Part shown: positions 14,327 to 20,038 of the stretch, piece by piece
Numbering within the stretch: position 1 is the first letter of the stretch
Layout: every line of letters begins with the position of its first letter
NCBI GenBank assembly: GCA_964645155.1
Contig: CAZYBG010000056.1
Coordinates: 1-20,038 of the forward strand
Direction: 5' to 3'
Length of the DNA: 20,038 nucleotides
Source: CAZYBG01 sp964645155
Lineage (GTDB): Bacteria; Pseudomonadota; Alphaproteobacteria; Rhodobacterales; Rhodobacteraceae
Program-made: the position numbers and the translations under genes
Notes under the pieces: model-generated
Database searches by the model: none
What the model saw: only the letters and a program-made list of their open reading frames with translations
What the model was told of the DNA's origin: nothing

Positions 14327-14346
14327 CTTCCATCATCGCAAGGAGG
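14327..14346 (+). promoter_or_regulatory. Possible Shine-Dalgarno-masking hairpin of hsp20
   Basis: CUUCC (14327-14331) can pair with GGAGG (14342-14346), the ribosome binding site of the hsp20 gene, with one G-U pair and a 10-nt loop. A weak, meltable stem over the ribosome site resembles simple RNA thermometers common in small heat-shock genes. Five pairs is short, so this is speculative. Confidence 0.25.
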
Positions 14347-14351
14347 AGCAG

Positions 14352-14801
14352 ATGGTCGAGAAACGTGGCAGCCCCGCCTCGTGGCCCTCGCTGGCCGATC
14401 CGTTCCGCGGCTGGCCTTCGCTGGCCGAGCCGCTGCGCTCGTGGAGCGCACGGCTTGCCGACTGGATGGCCCCCGCGGCCGAGGCGTCGTCGGACGACGG
14501 CGCCTACCGCATCGCCGTGGAACTGCCGGGGGTGGAGGAGAAGGATGTCGAACTGACCGTTGACGACGGCGTCGTCACGGTGAAGGGCGAGAAGCGCAGC
14601 GCGCGCGAGGAGAAGGGCGACACCTGGTACTTCAGCGAACGCCAGTTCGGCAGCTTCACCCGCAGCTTCCGCCTGCCGCCCGATGCCGACGAGCAGGGCG
14701 TGAAGGCGGCGCTGAAGGACGGCGTGCTGACCGTCACGGTCCCGCGGCGCGGCGAGGCCGCCTCGCCCCGCGCCCGCAAGGTCGAGATCGGGCGGACCTG
14801 A
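14352..14801 (+). CDS. Hsp20/alpha-crystallin family small heat shock protein
   Basis: A 149-residue small heat-shock chaperone, an ATP-independent holdase that binds unfolding proteins in the cytoplasm. The alpha-crystallin domain spans about residues 48-133: YRIAVELPGVEEKDVELTV, VVTVKGEKRS, an ERQFGSFTRSFRLP strand-loop block and the signature AALKDGVLTVTVPR (119-132). A C-terminal Val-Glu-Ile (144-146) fits the I/V-x-I/V motif used for oligomer assembly. The N-terminal arm contains a 10-residue near-repeat (WPSLADPFRG, WPSLAEPLRS). GGAGGAG lies just before ATG 14352; longer frames upstream have no support. Two possible control elements lie upstream: an FNR-type palindrome and a stem over the ribosome site. 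Confidence 0.95.
   Translation: MVEKRGSPASWPSLADPFRGWPSLAEPLRSWSARLADWMAPAAEASSDDGAYRIAVELPGVEEKDVELTVDDGVVTVKGEKRSAREEKGDTWYFSERQFGSFTRSFRLPPDADEQGVKAALKDGVLTVTVPRRGEAASPRARKVEIGRT
14382..14441 (+). repeat. 30-bp tandem duplication in the Hsp20 N-terminal arm
   Basis: Bases 14382-14411 and 14412-14441 are identical at 23 of 30 positions and encode WPSLADPFRG and WPSLAEPLRS. The in-frame duplication lengthens the variable arm that governs oligomer size and substrate binding in small heat-shock proteins. Confidence 0.75.
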
Positions 14802-14819
14802 GCCGGGCGGGCAGGGCGG

Positions 14820-15956
14820 TCAGAAGCTGCCCTGCTCCTGCAGGTAGCCGACATAGGCCACCGCCCCGGCGAGCAGCGCGGCGAGAAACACGGCGAGGGC
14901 GATCTTCCAGGCCGACCACGGCCGTTCGCCCTGCACCTCGCCGGTCTGGCCGTTGACGACGAAGCGGTAGCTGCGGCCGCGGAACTTGTAGGCGGCCAGC
15001 CAGATCGGCAGCAGGATGTGCTTGAAGGTCTCGGCCGACCAGTCGGTGTCGAGCGAGGTGATGCGCTGCACGTCGCCGCCGATGTCGCGGCGGACGTCCT
15101 CGCGGATCACGCCGTCCATCGCCTCGCGCGCGGTCCGGTGGCCGTCGGCCAGCGCGACGGTGTAGCCCTCGGCGCGGAAGCCGGCGAGGAAATCCGGCCG
15201 ATAGGGCTCGAGCCGGGTGAGGTCCCACGGCTCGAGGCTGTCGACATGCCCGCGCGGCAGCGAGGTCGAGGCCAGCACCACGACATCGTCGAAATGCCGC
15301 GCCACCCGGCCCGAGACGGGGCGCCAGCGGGTCTTCTGGACGCGCTGGCTTCGGGTGCCGCCCTTGCCGTCGCGCACGGTGCGCGTCTCGTAGTAGTGAT
15401 CGCCCCGCTGGCCGCTGTAGCGGCTGCGCGTATCGGCATCGAAGGTCCAGAACGGGGTGTAGATGCCCTGCATCCGGCGGCCCTTGCGGGCGTACTCCTT
15501 CACCCCGCCCGGCGCGAACCAGAGCGAGCCGAGCCACCGGCCGAGCGCGGCGCGCGCCGCCTCCTCGCTGATCGCGAACGGCAGGAGCGCCTGCGGCTTG
15601 ATATGCCGGTCGAGGCCGGTATCGGCCACGACCGGGGTGGCGCAGAACGGGCATTCCGCGGCGTGGACGGCCGGGTCGAGGTCGAACTTCGCGCCGCAGT
15701 TCGGGCACTGGCTGACCCGCGTCTCCTCCATCGCCGCCGCCGGCAGCGCGTCGCGCAGCGCGGCGGCGAGGTCGAGCTCCTCCATCGCGGCCAGCCTGTC
15801 GCGGCCGGCGGGCGCAATCGTCTGGGCATGGCCGCAATGGTCGCAGACAAGCTGCGTCTGGCCGGGCGCGTAGCGCAGGTCGGCGCCGCATCGCTCGCAG
15901 GGATAGCGGTGTTCGGCGGCGGGCGCCGGGGCGGCCGCGCCGTCGAAGTCGGACAT
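14820..15956 (-). CDS. Double zinc-ribbon protein with C-terminal membrane anchor
   Basis: A 378-residue protein with two N-terminal zinc ribbons: Cys20/23 with Cys38/41 (CERC, CDHC) and Cys84/87 with Cys102/105 (CPNC, CPFC). A large central domain follows (around 120-340) with WLGSLWFAPGGVKEYARKG, GIYTPFWTFDADTRSRYSG and LPIWLAAYKFRGRSYRFVVNG, then one transmembrane helix (about 350-373). Such proteins are sometimes mislabelled 'primosomal protein N'' or 'TFIIB-type zinc finger', but no helicase motif is present. It begins 5 bp after the SPFH gene stop, so the two form a unit. B. subtilis YdjG (zinc ribbon) and YdjI (SPFH) form a comparable pair, suggesting a membrane complex whose zinc ribbons face the cytoplasm. 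Function is not established. Confidence 0.88.
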   Translation of the reverse strand: MSDFDGAAAPAPAAEHRYPCERCGADLRYAPGQTQLVCDHCGHAQTIAPAGRDRLAAMEELDLAAALRDALPAAAMEETRVSQCPNCGAKFDLDPAVHAAECPFCATPVVADTGLDRHIKPQALLPFAISEEAARAALGRWLGSLWFAPGGVKEYARKGRRMQGIYTPFWTFDADTRSRYSGQRGDHYYETRTVRDGKGGTRSQRVQKTRWRPVSGRVARHFDDVVVLASTSLPRGHVDSLEPWDLTRLEPYRPDFLAGFRAEGYTVALADGHRTAREAMDGVIREDVRRDIGGDVQRITSLDTDWSAETFKHILLPIWLAAYKFRGRSYRFVVNGQTGEVQGERPWSAWKIALAVFLAALLAGAVAYVGYLQEQGSF

Positions 15957-15960
15957 CGGC

Positions 15961-17094
15961 TCAGGCTCCGGGCGCGGCCGGCGAAGGGGGCGGCGGCGGC
16001 ATCACGGTGAACAGCCGCGCCAGCTCGCCCACGTCCTCGGCGCGCCGCCAGCCGTCCAGCCCCGGGGTCCAGACCAGGCTGTCGCGGGTGAGCGTGCCGG
16101 CCGCCGCCTGGCGGCCCATCGAGGCGAGCGAGAACGGCCCCTTGGTCTGCCCGTCCTCGGCGACGTGCCAGACGTGCTCGGCCGCAGGCGGCGGCGGGGG
16201 CGTTGTGGCGGCGGCCGAACCGACGTGCGAACCGGCGGGCGCGGCCGCGCCCCACGGCCCCTGCTGGCCCATCACCATGCCCATGCCCATGCCGAGGCCG
16301 GCACCCATGCCGCCCGACGGGTTCTCGGCCGCCCGCGTCATCGCCTCGGCGGCCGAGAACTGCGCGTACTTGCCGAGGTCGCCGACGATGCCCATCGAGG
16401 TGCGCTTGTCGAGCACGCGTTCCACCTCTTCCGGCAGCGAGATGTTCTCGATGTAGAATTCCGGGATCGCGAGGCCGTAGGCCGAGATGGTGGGCTCGAT
16501 CGCCTTCGTCACCACCTTGCCGAGATCGGCGGTGTTCGCCGCCATATCGAGCACCGCGATGCCCGACGAGGCGAGGACCCGGCCCACCTCCTGGACGACG
16601 ATGTTGCGCACCTGGTAGCTGATCTCGTCGGTGGTGAACTCGCCGTCGGTGCCGACGATCTCGGTCATGAACCGCGCGGGGTCGGCGACGCGCATCGCGT
16701 AGGTGCCGAAGGCGCGCAGGCGGACCGGGCCGAATTCGGGGTCGCGGCAGATGATCGGGTTCTTCGTGCCCCATTTGAGGTTGCCGAAGCGGGTGGTGTT
16801 GACGAAGTAGACCTCGGCCTTGAACGGCGAGCGGAAGCCGTGATCCCAGTGCTGCAGCGTGGTCAGGACCGGCAGGTTGTTCGTCTCGAGCATGTAGAGC
16901 CCGGGCGTGAACACGTCGGCCAGCTGGCCCTCGTGCACGAAGACCGCCGCCTGCCCCTCGCGGACGGTCAGCTTGGCGCCGTACTTGATCTCGTGCCCCT
17001 CGCGCTCGAACCGCCATACGATCGTGTCGCGGCTGTCGTCCGTCCAGTGGATGACGTCGATGAACTGGCCGCTTAGGAAGTCAAGAATGCCCAT
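15961..17094 (-). CDS. SPFH domain protein with C-terminal GYF_2 domain (virion-core-protein/YdjI-like)
   Basis: A 377-residue protein. The SPFH (band 7) domain spans about residues 30-225, with REGQAAVFVHEGQLADVFTP, RAFGTYAMRVADPARFM and LAIPEFYIENISLPEEVERV as family blocks. A Gly/Met-rich linker (261-280, MGAGLGMGMGMVMG) and a Pro run lead to a GYF_2-type domain (307-362, VWHVAEDGQTKGPFS...DGWRRAEDV), a likely peptide-binding module. There is no N-terminal transmembrane helix, unlike flotillins; peripheral membrane attachment or anchoring through its zinc-ribbon partner is likely. ATG at 17094 (MGILDFLSGQ) is chosen; GGAG and AAGGAG lie upstream, and the 22-codon extension is non-conserved. 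It is followed 5 bp later by the zinc-ribbon gene. Confidence 0.9.
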   Translation of the reverse strand: MGILDFLSGQFIDVIHWTDDSRDTIVWRFEREGHEIKYGAKLTVREGQAAVFVHEGQLADVFTPGLYMLETNNLPVLTTLQHWDHGFRSPFKAEVYFVNTTRFGNLKWGTKNPIICRDPEFGPVRLRAFGTYAMRVADPARFMTEIVGTDGEFTTDEISYQVRNIVVQEVGRVLASSGIAVLDMAANTADLGKVVTKAIEPTISAYGLAIPEFYIENISLPEEVERVLDKRTSMGIVGDLGKYAQFSAAEAMTRAAENPSGGMGAGLGMGMGMVMGQQGPWGAAAPAGSHVGSAAATTPPPPPAAEHVWHVAEDGQTKGPFSLASMGRQAAAGTLTRDSLVWTPGLDGWRRAEDVGELARLFTVMPPPPPSPAAPGA

Positions 17095-17130
17095 GTCTCC
17101 GTCCGCTCCTTCCGGGGTCGCGTCGGGGCG

Positions 17131-17160
17131 GTTATAGCGGCTCCGCCCGGTGATCTCCAA
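17131..17160 (-). promoter_or_regulatory. Possible promoter of the SPFH/zinc-ribbon operon
   Basis: On the minus strand TATAAC (17136-17131) matches the -10 consensus at 5 of 6 positions and lies 36 bp before the SPFH ATG. TTGGAG (17160-17155) is a weak -35 with an 18-bp spacer. It occupies the 84-bp gap after the lactate permease gene and would let the SPFH pair be expressed independently. Confidence 0.38.
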
Positions 17161-17178
17161 CCACAGAGTGGCCCCGGT

Positions 17179-18651
17179 TCATGCCAGCCGTGCGATGGCG
17201 AATGTCAGCGCGCCGCCGATCGCGGCGTAGGCGATGCAGGCCGGCGTGGTCTGGCGCAGCACCGCGCCCTCGCGCCCGACGAGGCCGACGGTGGCGCTGC
17301 CGGCGATGATGTTGTGCGGCGCGACGATGTTGCCGATGGCGGCGCCGAAGCTTTGCGCGGCGACCATCGCGACCGGCGGCAGCGAGAGCGCGGCGGCGGC
17401 GCCGAGCTGCAGCTCGGTGAAGAGGATGTTCGACGCGGTGGCCGAGCCGGTGATGAACGATCCGAGCACGCCGACCGCCGGCGCCACGAACGGCCAGGCC
17501 GCGCCGGTCCGGGCGGCGGCGTCGGCCAGGGCCGCGATCATTCCGGAATGGACCATTGTCCGCGACAGCGCCAGCATCACCACGAGGGCGAGCGCCACCG
17601 GCGCCGCCCGGCGGAGTGCCGCGACCAGCGCGGGCGCGAGGACGCCGCCGCGCCCGGTCAGCCAGGCGGCCGCCAGCAGGCCGGCCGCGAGCATCGTCCC
17701 CGGGTGGTACAGCGGCTCGAAGCTGCCCGAGAACGTGCCGAGGAACGTCCAGTCGACCGCCGGTGCCCGCAATGCGCCCGCGAGCGGCGGGACCAGCCGC
17801 GAGACGAGGACCAGCCCGAGGATCGCAAGGTAGGGCGCGAGATCCGGCAGCAGCGCGCGCAGGTCCGGCGCGGGGCCGGGGCGTCGGCGCCTGAGAAACG
17901 CCAGGAACGCCGCCGCGCCGACCATCGCGCCGCCGAGGCTCGGCAGTTCCGGCCCGACGAGCCGTGCCAGCGCAAGCGACGGCACGAAGAAGCAGAGCGC
18001 CGCCAGCGCCGACCAGCCGAGATCGGCGCGTGACAGCGGCCGGTCGCCGGCAAGGCGCACCATCAGCAGAAGCAGCAGGGCGCCGGGCAGCGCGTGCAGC
18101 ATCGCGGTCGCCGCGGCGACGCTACGCGGGTCGAGGCCGCTCACCTCGATCTGCGCCAGCGCCGGGGTGCCGACCGCGCCGAACGAGACGCCCGCGGCAT
18201 GGCCGAGCAGCGCCAGCACCACCGCGCGCAGCGGCGGGTAGCCGAGCCCGACGAGCAGCGGTGCGGCCAGCGCCACCGGCGTGCCGAACCCGGCGGCCCC
18301 CTCGATGAAGAGGCCGAAGAACCAGCCGATCAGGATCGCCTGCAGCCGCCGGTCGGCGGTCAGCCCGCCCAGCGCGTCGCGGATCCGGCCGACCGCCCCG
18401 GTCCGCTCCTGGAACTCGTGGAGCGCGAGCGCCGGCAGGATGATCCAGAGGATGGTGAAGGTCGCATGCGCCGCCTCGGCGGCGGTGCCAGCCGCCGTCC
18501 CGGCGGTCAGGCGCGCGCCGCCGAAGCCCGCGAGCCAGAGCGCCACGGCGGCGGCAAGCGCGACCGCCCCGGCAATCGCGGCCGACCAGCGCAGCGCGAT
18601 CATGCCTGCCAGCACGATGGCCAGCGGTGCCGCCGCGACCAGCGCCGTCAT
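17179..18651 (-). CDS. lctP: L-lactate permease (LctP family)
   Basis: A 490-residue polytopic permease of the lactate permease family (TC 2.A.14), which imports L- or D-lactate or glycolate with protons. Family hallmarks are ILPALALHEFQERTGAV, IEGAAGFGTPVALAAPLLVG, LLGHAAGVSFGAVGTPAL, GSFITGSATASNILFTELQ, and FGAAIGNIVAPHNIIAGSAT followed by GLVGREGAVLRQT. It is somewhat shorter than the roughly 550-residue E. coli LldP. ATG at 18651 (MTALVAAAPL) gives a 10-bp gap to the upstream lipoprotein gene; a TTG at 18681 would overlap it and is less likely. No lactate dehydrogenase or LldR regulator gene is adjacent. Its position directly behind the telA and DUF2927 genes suggests co-transcription. 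Confidence 0.92.
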   Translation of the reverse strand: MTALVAAAPLAIVLAGMIALRWSAAIAGAVALAAAVALWLAGFGGARLTAGTAAGTAAEAAHATFTILWIILPALALHEFQERTGAVGRIRDALGGLTADRRLQAILIGWFFGLFIEGAAGFGTPVALAAPLLVGLGYPPLRAVVLALLGHAAGVSFGAVGTPALAQIEVSGLDPRSVAAATAMLHALPGALLLLLMVRLAGDRPLSRADLGWSALAALCFFVPSLALARLVGPELPSLGGAMVGAAAFLAFLRRRRPGPAPDLRALLPDLAPYLAILGLVLVSRLVPPLAGALRAPAVDWTFLGTFSGSFEPLYHPGTMLAAGLLAAAWLTGRGGVLAPALVAALRRAAPVALALVVMLALSRTMVHSGMIAALADAAARTGAAWPFVAPAVGVLGSFITGSATASNILFTELQLGAAAALSLPPVAMVAAQSFGAAIGNIVAPHNIIAGSATVGLVGREGAVLRQTTPACIAYAAIGGALTFAIARLA

Positions 18652-18661
18652 CGGACGCCCA

Positions 18662-19600
18662 TCAGCTTTCGCCGCCGACAAGCTCCCCGGCGATCTCGCG
18701 CACCACCGGCCGCGCCTCGTCCGGCGTCATGCCGGGGGTCAGCCGCGGGTCGTAGAGCATGCGCAGCAGAAGCTCGTCGTGGCGGGTCAGGACGGCGAAC
18801 TCGTCGTCGTCGTTGAAGATCGACGGGCGTGCCTCCGGACTGTCGTTCGGCAGCCCCATGGCCTGCGCGAGTTCCTCGTGGATGCAGGCGAGGCGGAACG
18901 TCTCGGGGTGCTCGTCGCGCACGATGGCGAGCGCGCGGGTATAGATCTCCGAGGGCCCCTCGGAGAACGCGAAGACCATGCAGTAGGTATCGCGCGTCAT
19001 CGTCTCGATCGTGGTGACCGCGGCCCCGCTGATGTTCGGCACCAGGGTCCGCAGCAGCGGGCCGGCGTTCCGGCGCTCGTCCTCCGACAGGAACAGCACG
19101 TCGAAGTTGGCGTCCGCGCCGCCGGTCTGCCGGATCGGCACGCCGGTCAGCCGCGAGAGCCGCCTTGCATAGGCCTCGACGTTGCGGCGGTCGGCCGCCT
19201 GCCGGGCGGGATCGACGCTGGGGCCGAAGACCAGCCGCATCCGGATCGGGCCGCCCCAGCGGCGCAGTTCGCTTTCGCGGACCCGGGCGACGTAGCGGCC
19301 GCCCTCGGCGACAAGCTCGTCGTAGAGCGCGATTGCCATGAAGTTGTCGGCCAGCTGCGTGGCGCTGACCGGAACGTCGTCGCCGGCATCGGTGCGCAGG
19401 ATGCCCTGCTGCAGCATCGCCCGCTCGACCCGCGCGAAGTAGGCGCGGATCTCGAGGCTTTCCGCCGAGGGCGGTGCGGCGGGCGGCCCCGACGGGCTGC
19501 CCGCGGCGGGGCCGCCGTCGGCGGTGGGCGGCACCTCGCAGGCCGCCAGCGCGAGCAGCGCCGCCGCCCCGGCCACAAGCCTGAAACCGCGTGCCGCCAT
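18662..19600 (-). CDS. DUF2927 lipoprotein, possible zinc peptidase-like
   Basis: A 312-residue exported lipoprotein. The signal peptide ends in the lipobox LALAAC, so Cys21 would be lipidated. A Pro/Ala/Gly-rich tether (22-48) precedes the DUF2927 domain (about 48-290). Its most conserved part is CIHEELAQAMGLPNDSPEARPSIFN split here as IHEELAQ (240-246), GLPNDS (249-254) and RPSIFNDDDEFAVLT (258-272), then DELLLRMLYDPRL (275-287). His241-Glu242 followed by GLxND resembles the helix and turn of zincin-type metallopeptidases, although a full HExxH is absent. Peptidase activity is therefore only a hypothesis. It starts 5 bp after the telA stop, indicating an operon with telA and probably lctP. 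Confidence 0.9.
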   Translation of the reverse strand: MAARGFRLVAGAAALLALAACEVPPTADGGPAAGSPSGPPAAPPSAESLEIRAYFARVERAMLQQGILRTDAGDDVPVSATQLADNFMAIALYDELVAEGGRYVARVRESELRRWGGPIRMRLVFGPSVDPARQAADRRNVEAYARRLSRLTGVPIRQTGGADANFDVLFLSEDERRNAGPLLRTLVPNISGAAVTTIETMTRDTYCMVFAFSEGPSEIYTRALAIVRDEHPETFRLACIHEELAQAMGLPNDSPEARPSIFNDDDEFAVLTRHDELLLRMLYDPRLTPGMTPDEARPVVREIAGELVGGES

Positions 19601-19605
19601 CCGGC

Positions 19606-20038
19606 TCAGCGCGCCGGAACGGCGGTGCCGGCATTCGCCCCGGTCTTGCCGCCGCGCGCCGTGGCAGCGGCGAGCGTGTCGCGCAGGTCGGCCTCCATCG
19701 TCTTGAGGTCCGCCTCGGCCGCGGCGCGCTGGCGCTTGCCCTCGTCGGCGATCTGCAGGCTCTCCTCGATCGTCGCGATCAGCTCGGCATTGGCGGTCTT
19801 CACCGCCTCGATGTCGAAGACGCCGCGCTCCATCTCGGTGCGGACCACCCTGTTCGCCTCACGCAGGTTCTTCGCGTTGGCGGTCAGCAGTTCGTTCGTC
19901 AGGTCGTTGGCCTCGCGCACCGCGGCCGCGGCCTCGGTCGACCGCTGGATCGTCACCGCCTGGGCCAGCTGCGTCTCCCACAGCGGCACGGTGTTGACCA
20001 GCGTCGAGTTGGTCTTGGTGACCAGACTCTTGTCGTTC
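19606..20038 (-). CDS. telA: TelA/KlaA family (toxic anion resistance) protein, C-terminal part
   Basis: The frame is open to the window edge and encodes the last roughly 143 residues of a TelA-family protein; the N-terminus lies beyond 20038. Typical C-terminal family features are the TKTNSTLVNTVPLWETQLAQAV block (20020-19950 region), ANDLTNELLTANAKNLREAN, RGVFDIEAVKTANAELIATI and EESLQIADEGKRQRAAAEAD, all strongly helical and likely coiled coil. The family was named for tellurite resistance, but many chromosomal members act in envelope stress or resistance to cell-wall agents, and the biochemical role is unresolved. A GTG at 19989 lies inside the family core and is not a start. It heads, in this window, the unit telA, DUF2927 lipoprotein, lactate permease. 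Confidence 0.93.
   Translation of the reverse strand, partial: NDKSLVTKTNSTLVNTVPLWETQLAQAVTIQRSTEAAAAVREANDLTNELLTANAKNLREANRVVRTEMERGVFDIEAVKTANAELIATIEESLQIADEGKRQRAAAEADLKTMEADLRDTLAAATARGGKTGANAGTAVPAR

Noticed and set aside
14820..15956. Annotation of the zinc-ribbon protein as primosomal protein N' or a helicase
   Set aside because: Only zinc ribbons and a TM helix are visible; no Walker A, DEAD-box or other helicase motif.

Overview
The window is about 20 kb of very GC-rich, densely coded chromosomal DNA. Gene families, codon bias and the absence of phage, transposon or plasmid markers suggest an alphaproteobacterium, probably of the Rhodobacterales/Paracoccaceae type; this is an inference from gene content, not a species identification. 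High GC produces long antisense ORFs over nearly every real gene; genes were chosen by family motifs, start sites and tiling.

Layout. (1) 3-347: C-terminal end of gcvP (glycine cleavage P-protein), convergent with a DUF2254 membrane protein (372-1658, minus). (2) 1770-1845: tRNA-Ala(CGC) with its own promoter, followed by a gene-free stretch with a nested inverted repeat. (3) 2102-3768, minus: a small ICMT/PEMT-like membrane methyltransferase and an AbrB-type duplicated membrane protein. (4) 4111-7861, plus: a secreted beta-barrel-like protein, an AI-2E family transporter, an SRAP (HMCES/YedK-type) protein lacking its catalytic Cys2, a dodecin, and an orphan ParA-type ATPase; several are separated by GC-rich hairpins. 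(5) 7862-8261: a roughly 400-bp non-coding stretch before a secreted CAP-domain protein (8262-8732). (6) 8752-12691, minus: a compact four-gene operon of circularly permuted ATP-grasp, alpha-E protein, transglutaminase-like protein and Anbu proteasome-type peptidase. (7) 12858-14209, minus: PfkB sugar kinase overlapping dtd (D-aminoacyl-tRNA deacylase), divergent from an Hsp20 chaperone (14352-14801) with an FNR/CRP-type palindrome in its upstream region. (8) 14820-20038, minus: a TelA-family protein (cut by the window end), a DUF2927 lipoprotein and a lactate permease, then an SPFH-GYF protein and a double zinc-ribbon membrane protein.

The two most system-like regions are the Anbu operon, a known but functionally unresolved peptide-ligation/proteolysis cassette, and the TelA/DUF2927/SPFH/zinc-ribbon region, which looks like an envelope-stress module with a lactate permease embedded in it. 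The most unusual single gene is the SRAP homologue with Pro in place of the otherwise essential Cys2 while the other active-site residues are kept. No CRISPR array, insertion sequence, integrase or rRNA was seen.
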